DNA of 64,000 nucleotides from Natronospirillum operosum (GTDB lineage Bacteria; Pseudomonadota; Gammaproteobacteria; Pseudomonadales; Natronospirillaceae), in NCBI RefSeq assembly GCF_004768465.1, contig NZ_SRMF01000001.1:124001-188000 (forward strand), given 5' to 3'. The notes under the pieces were generated by a model that made no database searches, had not been told where the DNA came from, and was given only the letters and a program-made list of their open reading frames with translations. This document shows, in pieces, positions 39,004 through 47,772 of this stretch; within the stretch, counting starts at the first letter, position 1, and every line of letters begins with the position of its first letter. Position numbers and translations under genes: made by a program.

Positions 39004-40019
39004 GACTGCCCGCGCTGTCCGCATTGAAAGTATCGTCGGTACTGCCGGACCGGGTGCTGACGGTGGTGCTGGTACTGGGGGTGGCCTGGGCCGGTTCGCT
39101 GGCGGCCCGTGGCGTCTGGCTCTGGGTGGAGCCGGCTCCGGTCATGACAGCCCAGGTGGACTGGAACCAGCAGGCACCGGCAACGGGCAACGGTGGCCCT
39201 GGGGCCCGTGCGCTGGCGGAACAGGTCGCCGCCAGTCACTGGTTTGGTGAACCCGGTGCAGAGCCCAGTGAGCCGGAACCCGTGGCTCAGGTCGAAATGC
39301 CTGAAACCCGGCTCCAGTTGCGCCTGCGGGGCGTGGTGGCGCGGGAAGACCCTGCCCTGGGGTCGGCCCTGATCGGGGGTGAAGGGCGCAGTTCCGAATA
39401 TTTCCGCGTCGGTGATACCCTGTTCGGCCAGGCCGAACTGGTCGAGGTGCACGGCAATCGGGTGATCCTGCGCCGCAGCGGCGAGCTGGAAACCCTGAGC
39501 TTCGAGCAGGACCTGCCCGGTGGCAATAGCGCGCAAGGGCCGGCGACGGCCAGTCGGTCGGGGCAGGGCAGTGGCCAGGCCGATACCCCACGGGCGTCGA
39601 CTTCCCGCACTCTGGGCACCCCTGCGGACGCGCAGTCTGGCAGCAGACGCAGCAGCGCCGCCTCGTCATCAGCCAGCAGCCCTTCCGGCGGCAGTGCCCA
39701 GCAGCGACTGGAAGAGGAATTGCGCCAGGCCATGCAGGAGGTGCAGGCCCGGGCGCAGTCGGACCCGGGTGGCCTGTTGCGGCAATACGGCCTGGAACCC
39801 ACTGACAACGGCTATCGGGTGACCTCCAGGGCCGGTGTCCTGATCGCCAATGGTCTGCGTCCCGGTGACCGGATCACGGAAATCAATGACCAGCCGGTCG
39901 GCAATATCGATCGCGATCAGCAACTGGTGGATGCCGTGCTGGCGTCCGACCAGATCAAAATCACCCTGGAGCGAGCGGGGTCCACCTACCGCTTCTACCA
40001 GAGTTTACCGAGCTTCTGA
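38997..40019 (+). CDS. gspC: Type II secretion system protein GspC
   Basis: This inner-membrane clamp protein links the assembly platform to the secretin. The 340 residues have one membrane helix (about 18-40), a homology-region domain (about 75-175, with LRGVVAREDPALGSALIGG and YFRVGDTLFG), a Ser/Gly/Pro-rich linker of about 55 residues, and a C-terminal PDZ domain (about 255-335, with GLRPGDRITEINDQPV). The long linker is more extended than in many GspC. It is coupled to gspN by overlap and followed 7 bases later by gspD. Confidence 0.92.
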   Translation: MVRLPALSALKVSSVLPDRVLTVVLVLGVAWAGSLAARGVWLWVEPAPVMTAQVDWNQQAPATGNGGPGARALAEQVAASHWFGEPGAEPSEPEPVAQVEMPETRLQLRLRGVVAREDPALGSALIGGEGRSSEYFRVGDTLFGQAELVEVHGNRVILRRSGELETLSFEQDLPGGNSAQGPATASRSGQGSGQADTPRASTSRTLGTPADAQSGSRRSSAASSSASSPSGGSAQQRLEEELRQAMQEVQARAQSDPGGLLRQYGLEPTDNGYRVTSRAGVLIANGLRPGDRITEINDQPVGNIDRDQQLVDAVLASDQIKITLERAGSTYRFYQSLPSF

Positions 40020-40026
40020 GGAGTCT

Positions 40027-41913
40027 ATGGATATCAAGCGTATGCTGAGGCCAGTGATGGCCGCCCTCCTGTTCTGGCTGCTGGCCGGCACCGCACAGGC
40101 CGAAACCTTCCGCATCAATCACCAGGAGGCCGACCTCAATCAGTTCATTAACCAGGTGGCAGACATCACCGGCCAGACCTTTGTGCTGGACCCGCGAGTG
40201 CGGGGCCAGGTGACCATTATTTCCGATGAAGAGCTGACCGCCGAGCAGGTGTATGAAGTCTTTCTGGCGGTGCTGCAGATGCAGGGTTTCACCGTTTCCC
40301 AGCGCGACAATGAAGTGCATGTGATTCCGGTCAATGATGCCAAGCAGATCACCGGCCGGCTGATCGAGGGCGAGATGCCACTCAGCCGGGAGTTTGTCAC
40401 CCGGGTGATCACGCTGGACAATCTCTCCGCCATGGAACTGATCCCGATACTGCGTCCGGTCGGTGCCAGCTATGGCCATATGTCGGGTATTCCTTCGGCC
40501 AACGCCATCCTGATGGTGGATCACGCCGAGAATATCGCCCGTGTCGAACAGATACTGAGTACGCTGGATGTTGCCACCGAATCCGACATCCGCATGGTGA
40601 CGCTGGAACGGTCCTGGGTCGGTGACGTGCTGGAACTGCTGCAGGCGCTGATTCCCAATGAAATGGCCGGACGCAGCGGCGGCGAGGACGCGATCCAGGG
40701 CAGCCTGCGGGTGGTGGCCGATGAGCGCTCCAATCGGCTGATTCTGCGTGGTCCGCCGGGTGTGCTCGACTTTGTCGAAGAACTGGTGCGCGACCTGGAC
40801 GTGGAAGGACGGCAGAGCCAGGGCAATACTGAAGTCATCTTCCTCGACAACGGTGATGCCATGCGCATGGCCGAGCTGCTCAATGGTCTGGGCTCGGTGT
40901 CGGAGAATGGTGCCAACGGCGAGAGTGTACAGCGCACGCAGCTGTCGATCCTTGCCGACGAGGAACTGAACGCCCTGATCATACGGGCCGAACCCGACGA
41001 CATGGCGGAGGTGCAGCGCATCATCGCACAGCTCGATATTCCGCGTGCCCAGGTACTGATCGAGGCCGCCATCGTGGAAGTCAGCGGCAGCCTGAGCGAG
41101 CAATTCGGCATTCAGGCCGGCATGCTGCGCCAGGGCGATGGTACCGCACCGGCGCTGATCGGCAGCAATGTGCGCGAGAGCACCGCCACCTCGGTGCTGT
41201 CAGGCGGTCTGCCCATCAGCCAACTGGGCGAAGGCGGCCTGTTCGCCGGCCTGGGCGGCACCGAGGGCGAAGTTTCATTTGCGGCCATCATCCAGGCGCT
41301 GGAGACGCAGTCCAATACCAACCTGTTGTCGACGCCCTATATCATGACCATGGACAACACCGAAGCCCGGCTGGTGGTTGGCGAGACGGTGCCATTCCGG
41401 CGGGCCGACCCGACCGAAGACAACCCCTTCACCATCACCCGTGAAGATGTGGCCACCGAGATTACCGTACGCCCCAATATCCAGCAGAACGATGTCATCC
41501 GCCTGGCCATCAACCAGGTCACCGAAGAACTGATCGGCACCGCCAGTCTGGAGTCCCGCACCTCCAAACGCGAGATTGACACCAATGTACTGGTCGGCAA
41601 TGGCGAAACCATCATTCTGGGCGGCATGGTCAAGGACAGGGTGATCGACAGAGAGCAGCGGGTGCCGATCCTGGCCGACCTGCCACTGATCGGCGGGTTG
41701 TTTCGCAGTACTTCGTCGGAGCAGGAGAAAGTCAACCTGCTGGTGGTGATCCGGCCCAGCATTGCCCGTGAGCGCACCACCGAGCAGGCCCGCGAGCGTT
41801 ATCTCGGCATCTGGGATCTGCGCTTTGGCCCGGACGGCAGTGAACTGGAAGCCGTGGTGTCGCCGCCCAGCTTCGATGAGCTCTATCGCGGCATTCAGAC
41901 CATTGAAGAATGA
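40027..41913 (+). CDS. gspD: Type II secretion system secretin GspD
   Basis: GspD is the outer-membrane secretin pore. The 628-residue precursor has a signal peptide ending AQA near residue 25. It continues with an N0 domain, three N1-N3 domains (about 110-330, each with repeats like LDVATESDIRMVTLER), and the C-terminal secretin domain (about 380-600) ending VPILADLPLIGGLFRSTSS. ATG 40027 is preceded by GAGGAG. It is the last gsp gene here. The ATPase gspE and pseudopilins gspF-M are not downstream, so the rest of the system must be elsewhere. Confidence 0.95.
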   Translation: MDIKRMLRPVMAALLFWLLAGTAQAETFRINHQEADLNQFINQVADITGQTFVLDPRVRGQVTIISDEELTAEQVYEVFLAVLQMQGFTVSQRDNEVHVIPVNDAKQITGRLIEGEMPLSREFVTRVITLDNLSAMELIPILRPVGASYGHMSGIPSANAILMVDHAENIARVEQILSTLDVATESDIRMVTLERSWVGDVLELLQALIPNEMAGRSGGEDAIQGSLRVVADERSNRLILRGPPGVLDFVEELVRDLDVEGRQSQGNTEVIFLDNGDAMRMAELLNGLGSVSENGANGESVQRTQLSILADEELNALIIRAEPDDMAEVQRIIAQLDIPRAQVLIEAAIVEVSGSLSEQFGIQAGMLRQGDGTAPALIGSNVRESTATSVLSGGLPISQLGEGGLFAGLGGTEGEVSFAAIIQALETQSNTNLLSTPYIMTMDNTEARLVVGETVPFRRADPTEDNPFTITREDVATEITVRPNIQQNDVIRLAINQVTEELIGTASLESRTSKREIDTNVLVGNGETIILGGMVKDRVIDREQRVPILADLPLIGGLFRSTSSEQEKVNLLVVIRPSIARERTTEQARERYLGIWDLRFGPDGSELEAVVSPPSFDELYRGIQTIEE

Positions 41914-41941
41914 CCAGAACGCAACAGCAGAAGGACAGACT

Positions 41942-42532
41942 ATGACCTGGCAACAGGCGAAGGCATTGATTTTTGATATGGACGGCACCCTGGCCGACTC
42001 CATGCCGGCACACTATGAAGCCTGGCAGGTCGCGGCACAGGAATTCGGCTTTGTGTTCACGCCGGAGCGCTTCCAGCAACTCGGTGGTGTGCCGACCCGA
42101 CAGACGCTGGACATTCTGCTGCGGGAGCAGGGGCTGGACCTGCCACGCGAACGCATTGCCGAGGTCAAGGAGAGTGCCATTGATGGCAAGCTGACGGCCG
42201 TGCGGCCGATCGAGCCCATCTTCGAGATCGCCCGCTGGTGGCATGAACGCGGCCTGCCCATGGCGGTAGCGACGGGAGCATCCCGACGCAACGCCGAAAT
42301 TACACTGACCACTCTGGGTGCGCGCGACTGGTTCCCCGTGGTCATGACGGCAGACGATGTCAGTGCTCACAAACCGGCGCCGGATGTGTTTCTGCGTGCG
42401 GCTGAAGGGCTGGGGGTGGCGCCCGCCGACTGTGCCGCCTTCGAGGATACGGATATCGGCCTTGAGGCCATTCGCGCCGCCGGCATGCAGGCCTGGGATG
42501 TCCGCCAGCCGGTGCCGTCGCCGTCAGACTGA
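41942..42532 (+). CDS. HAD-superfamily hydrolase, YqaB/beta-phosphoglucomutase type
   Basis: This 196-residue HAD phosphatase has motif I LIFDMDGTLADS (nucleophile Asp12 and acid Asp14), a helical cap, motif II VATGASRR (Thr), motif III Lys in SAHKPAPDVF, and motif IV FEDTDIGLEA. The closest named relative by motif pattern is YqaB, fructose-1-phosphate phosphatase; the substrate here is not certain. AAGGA lies 8 bases before ATG 41942. It starts 28 bases after gspD but is probably not functionally linked. Confidence 0.88.
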   Translation: MTWQQAKALIFDMDGTLADSMPAHYEAWQVAAQEFGFVFTPERFQQLGGVPTRQTLDILLREQGLDLPRERIAEVKESAIDGKLTAVRPIEPIFEIARWWHERGLPMAVATGASRRNAEITLTTLGARDWFPVVMTADDVSAHKPAPDVFLRAAEGLGVAPADCAAFEDTDIGLEAIRAAGMQAWDVRQPVPSPSD

Positions 42533-42550
42533 AGTATGACGCCCTGCGAC

Positions 42551-42579
42551 TTGTCTCGCGGGGCCGATGCGGTTATGGT
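42551..42579 (+). promoter_or_regulatory. adk promoter
   Basis: TTGTCT (42551-42556) and TATGGT (42574-42579) are 17 bases apart. The leader to adk (about 85 nt) contains a perfect 7-bp hairpin TCGACCG/CGGTCGA (loop CTGATGT) at about 42628-42648, without a T tract, so it is not a terminator. Confidence 0.5.
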
Positions 42580-42653
42580 AAGCGCCCTTTTTACAGTCAC
42601 CGTAGAACAACACCAACACGGGCAGATCGACCGCTGATGTCGGTCGACCATAA

Positions 42654-43328
<675 letters not shown>

Positions 43329-43331
43329 CCA

Positions 43332-44018
43332 ATGACCCGTCTGCTGGCCCTGGATACCACCACAGAAGCCTGTTCGGTTGCCCTCTGGGAAGCCGACGGT
43401 CTGGTGGTATACGATCACACCCTTGAACCCCGAAGTCATACCCGGCGCCTGCTGCCCATGGTGGAAAGCCTGCTGGCACAGGCCGGCTGGTCGCTGACGC
43501 AGTTGGCCGGCATTGCCTGTACGCGCGGTCCCGGCAGTTTTACCGGGGTACGGGTTGGCGTCAGCGCTGTTCAGGGTCTGGCGTACGCCGCCGAACTGCC
43601 CGTGCTGTCGCTGTCCACACTGGATGTACTGGCCTGGCAGGGTGTGCAGACACAGCCCGAGTGTCGGCACTGGCAGGTCGCCATGGACGCCCGCATGGGC
43701 GAGATCTACTGCGCCGACTATGACTGGGATCCGGCTACGGGTCTGCACCGTACCACGCCGGAACAGCTGCTGAAACCGGACCGCCTGACACTGCTCGCCG
43801 GCCCGGATGTGGGGCGTATCGGGGCTGGCTGGGCCCTGCCCGAACTGGCTGCCACCGGGGCCAGTGTAGATGCAGCGCTGCCACATGCCCGCAGTGTGGC
43901 CGCCTGGGCGCATGAACTGCTGGGTCGTGACCTGGCCGATTGGCAACCACCGCATCAGCTGCAACCTGTCTATCTGCGTGATCAGGTAGCCGATCGGCGG
44001 CCTGCAGCCGGCGGCTGA
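43332..44018 (+). CDS. tsaB: tRNA threonylcarbamoyladenosine biosynthesis protein TsaB
   Basis: This ASKHA-fold partner of TsaD takes part in making t6A37 of ANN-decoding tRNAs. Signature blocks are LALDTTTEACSVAL, HTRRLLPMVESLL and RGPGSFTGVRVGVSAVQGLA (RGPGSFTGxRxG is diagnostic), with MDARMGEIYCADY later. The 228 residues match the family. It is co-transcribed with adk. Confidence 0.96.
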   Translation: MTRLLALDTTTEACSVALWEADGLVVYDHTLEPRSHTRRLLPMVESLLAQAGWSLTQLAGIACTRGPGSFTGVRVGVSAVQGLAYAAELPVLSLSTLDVLAWQGVQTQPECRHWQVAMDARMGEIYCADYDWDPATGLHRTTPEQLLKPDRLTLLAGPDVGRIGAGWALPELAATGASVDAALPHARSVAAWAHELLGRDLADWQPPHQLQPVYLRDQVADRRPAAGG

Positions 44019-44027
44019 AACGCCATG

Positions 44028-44067
44028 ACTGGCACTGCGAGCAATAATTGCTTATTATTGTGCCAGT
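44028..44067. promoter_or_regulatory. Inverted repeat between tsaB and the next gene
   Basis: ACTGGCAC (44028-44035) pairs with GTGCCAGT (44060-44067), and inside it AATAAT (44043-44048) pairs with ATTATT (44054-44059). This gives 14 bp with a 7-base bulge on one side. There is no T tract. A second dyad, GATAAC-N11-GTTATC, lies just downstream at about 44074-44096. It could be an mRNA-processing structure or a regulator site for the following GTG-start gene. Confidence 0.5.
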
Positions 44068-44125
44068 GTGGCCGATAACCTGTGTAACCAGTTATCTGTG
44101 TAGACGCTAAGCGGGAGACCATAAC

Positions 44126-44377
44126 GTGGCGACGGGCCTGATCAATTCACTGCTCAATCCGGGTATGCGAGTCAGCGGCCAGATGCCGTCGGCGCAGCCT
44201 GTACAGGCAGTGCAGCAGACTCCGCGCATGGCTGAACGTCCGCCCGAACAGACCCCCGAGCTGCCACGTCCCGTCAATCGGGCCGGCCCGCGCGACATGC
44301 AGGCCATGTCCCAGTACGAAGCTTTTTCCGCGCAGCCGCTGGCTGGCGCCGGCACTGGTTTCAGTGCCACCGTCTGA
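44126..44377 (+). CDS. Small Pro/Gln-rich protein of unknown function
   Basis: The 83-residue protein starts with GTG 44126, preceded by GGGAG at good spacing. The sequence MATGLINSLLNPGMRVSGQM continues into a Pro/Gln/Arg-rich middle (QPVQAVQQTPRMAERPPEQ) and ends GAGTGFSATV. It looks disordered, with no membrane helix or signal peptide. A small gene of unknown function is also found between tsaB and rsmJ-type genes in Pseudomonas, which supports reality. Its end overlaps the rsmJ start by 14 bases. Confidence 0.6.
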   Translation: MATGLINSLLNPGMRVSGQMPSAQPVQAVQQTPRMAERPPEQTPELPRPVNRAGPRDMQAMSQYEAFSAQPLAGAGTGFSATV

Positions 44378-45164
44378 TACCCCCTCTCTGATCTGTATCC
44401 ATCCCGAAGCAGCCGCCTATGCTGCGGTGCAGGATCTTGTGCTGCCTGCCTTGCCGGTGCGCTCCGAACCCTGGCCCGATGACCGGATGCAACTGGTCCA
44501 GGTGCCCGCTGGCGGTGGTCTTGGCCTGCGCTGGCTGGCGCAGCCGCGCATGCATCCGCTGCGGGTGGAGTTTGTTGACGGCGCGCTGGGCCATCGCCGC
44601 CTGTATGGCGGCGGTCGTCAGCAGGATCTGTCCCGCGCCTGCGGGCTGCACGAACATCCCCAATTGAGCGTTGTTGATGCCACTGCCGGCCTGGGGCGGG
44701 ATGCGTTCATACTGGCCACGCTCGGCGCCAGGGTAACGCTGCTGGAGCGGGATCCAGTGATCCATCCCATGCTGCTCGATGGCTGGCAGCGGGCCTGTCG
44801 GGCCGCAGCCGCAGCCGACCCGGAACTGGCTGCGGTGCTGGCCTGCATGTCTATAGAGGCTCTGGATGCCCGCGCCTGGGCACCCACAGGTGCCGCGCCA
44901 CAGGTGATCTATCTCGACCCCATGTTCCCGCCGCGCGACAAGAGTGCCGCCGTCAAGGCCGACATGCAGATGCTGCACGCGCTGGCCGGTCCCGATACGC
45001 AGGCCGAAGGGCTGCTGGACTGGGCACTTGCTACTGCGCTCTGCCGTGTGGTCGTCAAGCGACCGCGGCGGGCGCCGCCACTGAACGACCGCGCGCCATC
45101 CCATCAACTGACTGGCAAGCGCAACCGCTTCGATGTCTACACACTCAGACGTCTGCCTGGCTGA
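44364..45164 (+). CDS. rsmJ: 16S rRNA (guanine1516-N2)-methyltransferase
   Basis: RsmJ methylates G1516 of 16S rRNA with SAM. The 266 residues contain the SAM motif VDATAGLGRDAFILATLGA, an acidic residue in LLERDP, and the catalytic-region motif YLDPMFPPRDKSA (DPMFP is diagnostic), plus VVVKRPRRAPPL near the C-terminus. The start is GTG 44364, inside the preceding small gene. The 3' end overlaps the convergent GGDEF/EAL gene by 20 bases. Confidence 0.93.
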   Translation: MPPSDTPSLICIHPEAAAYAAVQDLVLPALPVRSEPWPDDRMQLVQVPAGGGLGLRWLAQPRMHPLRVEFVDGALGHRRLYGGGRQQDLSRACGLHEHPQLSVVDATAGLGRDAFILATLGARVTLLERDPVIHPMLLDGWQRACRAAAAADPELAAVLACMSIEALDARAWAPTGAAPQVIYLDPMFPPRDKSAAVKADMQMLHALAGPDTQAEGLLDWALATALCRVVVKRPRRAPPLNDRAPSHQLTGKRNRFDVYTLRRLPG

Positions 45165-47772
45165 AACGCTCACACAGGCTCTGCATGGCCTGGGGGCGGG
45201 CGTGATAGTAGCCCTGCGTTTCATCACAGTGCAGTTGCTGCAGGCAGGCCAGTTGCTGTTCGTCTTCCACCCCTTCGGCAACCACCCGCATATCGAGGTT
45301 ATGGCCCAACTGGATGATGGCCTCGACAATGGCCAAGTGGTTGCTGCGGTCGGCCAGATCGCGGACGAAAGACTTGTCGATCTTCAGTGCGGCCAGCGGC
45401 AGATTGCTCAGGCTGACCAGGTTGGAGTAGCCGGTACCGAAATCGTCCAGAGAGAAAGTGACGCCATGGGCGGTCAGCCGCTGCATGAAGCGTTCGCAGT
45501 CGACATAGTCCTCGACGATAAAGGTTTCAGTGATTTCCAGATCCAGCCGCTCACCGGGCATGTTGTGCAGTCGCATCGCCAGCAGGATGTCCTCGTCCAG
45601 ATCGCTGCTCTGGATCTGCCTGGGTGACAGGTTGATGGAGAGCGTAATATCTGGCGGCAGGCGATGCATGCAGGCGCTAAACTCGGTCAGTGCCCGGTCC
45701 AGCACCCAGCGCCCCAGTGGCACGATCTGGCCGGATTCCTCGGCGATGGGAATGAACTCATCGGGCGCTATCTGCCCGAAACGCTCGCTGCGCCAGCGCA
45801 GCAGGGCCTCGATGCCGGTGATCTGGCCGTTGTCAGCCCGAAAGCGTGGCTGGTACTCCAGATACAGCTCATCCAGATCAATGGCCTGCCGCAGTGCCGA
45901 CTCCAACTGAGTGCGCCGGTTGAAATCTTCGGCCAGGTGGTCCGCATAGATCTGGAAGCTGCCGCGGCCCAGGGCCTTGGCCCGGTACAGAGCCAGATCA
46001 GCACACTGGTACATGGCCTCGTAATCGCGCGCATGGTCAGGGAACAGGGCGATACCGATACTGATACCCATGAAGATTTCGTGTGACAGCGCGGACATGG
46101 GGGTAGACAGCTTGTCGATGATACGCCGGGCCACATAGGCGGCATGGTCGGCGTGCTGCAGGCTCGGCAGCACAGCCATGAATTCATCGCCACCGGTACG
46201 GGCCAGCAGATCGTCCGGCTTCAGCGCCGAGGTAATGCGATGGCTGACAATGCGCAGGACCTCATCGCCGACCTGGTGCCCCAGGGAGTCATTGATATCC
46301 TTGAAATGATCCAGGTCAATATGCAGCACCGCCAGCCGATGATTGTGGGTTCGGTGGTCTGCCAGCATCTGTTCCAGCCGCTGCTTGAAATGAAAGCGGT
46401 TGGGGATGTGGGTCAGAGCATCGAAATAGGCCAGATGTTCCAGCTTGCGCTCGGTGGCCTTCTTGTCCGTGATGTCGAGCAGGTTGCCGATAATCAACTG
46501 GTCGGTGCCATCCTGGGAGCGTCCTGATTCGGCCGTATGCTGCACGGTCAGCGTGCCCCTGCTGGTCTGCAACGAGTGCTCGAGCGAGATAAAACCGATC
46601 TCGCCGCGGCTCAGCTGATCCAGGTGGCGTCGCACTTCTATGCCTTCGGGGCCGGGAATCCGCCGTTCCCATTCGGTGACCGGCATGATTGCCGGCGCTT
46701 CCATCAACTGCTGCAGGTAGGGTGACAGGGTGCACACATTGGCGCCGGGGGTCTGGCTCCAACTGCCCATGGCCCCAATACGCTGGGCTTCGTCCAGCAT
46801 GAAGGCCGTGGTCTGCAACGACTTGCGCGCCCGCCGCGACTGCTCCCGACTGCGCGCCAGCAACAGGGTGATGGTCACGCTGACCAGAATCAGCAGGCCG
46901 ACGGTCACGCCAATGGTCAGACGCACCCCCAGTGGCAGGACGATGTCGTGCCGGGGCTCGACCTGCAGTGTCCAGGTGCCATTGGGTACCCGGGTGGAAT
47001 GGCTGGCCCAGTCCTGAGGCAATGTTTCGTCGCTGCGCCAGGCCAGAGTCGGCCCGGTGCCCAGTCGTTCCGAGTCGGCATAGACCGCGACATAATAGTG
47101 CTCGGCCAGGGTCATTACACCACTGGCCTGCAGTATGCCTGTCAGCGGCAGAACGCTGGCTATCACACCCCAGAGATCACCGTTGTTCGTAAACACACCC
47201 TGGTGAATGATGAAGCCGGTGCCGCCCTGCACCAGATCAATGGGGCCGATCAGAACCGGTGCCCGGGTTTCCAGGGCGACCTGAATCATCGGCCATTGGC
47301 TGGGTACGTCCGGATAATACAGGCCAAGTGCAGGTTCATTACCCTCGACCGGGAACACCAGATCTATCGTCAGGTCACGCGCCGCCGCGAAATTGGTGTA
47401 CAGGTCGGCCTGGTCCAGCAGGCGTTCCAGAAAGGCGCTGTAATCCTCCTGGTCGATGTCCGGATTGGCCGCCAGGTGTGCGGTCACGGCTCTGGCTTCT
47501 ACCAGACGGGCCTCGAGCGCGCCTTCAAGGCGCTGGCCGGTGTCCATCAGGGCACTGTTGACCTGCTGTTGCAGACTGTCCTGATAGCGTTGGGTCAGTT
47601 GATCGTCGGTGTAGGCATACACCAGCAGGCCACCGGCGACGATGGAGGGCAGGACCCAGCGCAGTTGTTGCGTCGTGATGCGAAACCAGATCAGAAACAG
47701 CAGGCAGCCGACCACGACAGCCAGCGACAGATCATAGATGCTGGCTGTGAGGTAATCGAATTCAGGCGTCAT
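45145..47772 (-). CDS. Membrane GGDEF/EAL c-di-GMP enzyme with periplasmic CHASE-like sensor
   Basis: This 875-residue protein has N-terminal membrane helices (about 13-55), a periplasmic region with CHASE features (about 60-280), a helix (about 285-307), a PAS-like segment, GGDEF (intact GGDEF near 527, diguanylate cyclase), and EAL (intact EALLRW near 654, plus DDFGTGYS). Both active-site motifs look complete, so it could make and degrade c-di-GMP; which dominates is unknown. Its start overlaps the end of pta by 11 bases, making ackA-pta-GGDEF/EAL a probable operon. Confidence 0.93.
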   Translation of the reverse strand: MTPEFDYLTASIYDLSLAVVVGCLLFLIWFRITTQQLRWVLPSIVAGGLLVYAYTDDQLTQRYQDSLQQQVNSALMDTGQRLEGALEARLVEARAVTAHLAANPDIDQEDYSAFLERLLDQADLYTNFAAARDLTIDLVFPVEGNEPALGLYYPDVPSQWPMIQVALETRAPVLIGPIDLVQGGTGFIIHQGVFTNNGDLWGVIASVLPLTGILQASGVMTLAEHYYVAVYADSERLGTGPTLAWRSDETLPQDWASHSTRVPNGTWTLQVEPRHDIVLPLGVRLTIGVTVGLLILVSVTITLLLARSREQSRRARKSLQTTAFMLDEAQRIGAMGSWSQTPGANVCTLSPYLQQLMEAPAIMPVTEWERRIPGPEGIEVRRHLDQLSRGEIGFISLEHSLQTSRGTLTVQHTAESGRSQDGTDQLIIGNLLDITDKKATERKLEHLAYFDALTHIPNRFHFKQRLEQMLADHRTHNHRLAVLHIDLDHFKDINDSLGHQVGDEVLRIVSHRITSALKPDDLLARTGGDEFMAVLPSLQHADHAAYVARRIIDKLSTPMSALSHEIFMGISIGIALFPDHARDYEAMYQCADLALYRAKALGRGSFQIYADHLAEDFNRRTQLESALRQAIDLDELYLEYQPRFRADNGQITGIEALLRWRSERFGQIAPDEFIPIAEESGQIVPLGRWVLDRALTEFSACMHRLPPDITLSINLSPRQIQSSDLDEDILLAMRLHNMPGERLDLEITETFIVEDYVDCERFMQRLTAHGVTFSLDDFGTGYSNLVSLSNLPLAALKIDKSFVRDLADRSNHLAIVEAIIQLGHNLDMRVVAEGVEDEQQLACLQQLHCDETQGYYHARPQAMQSLCERFSQADV

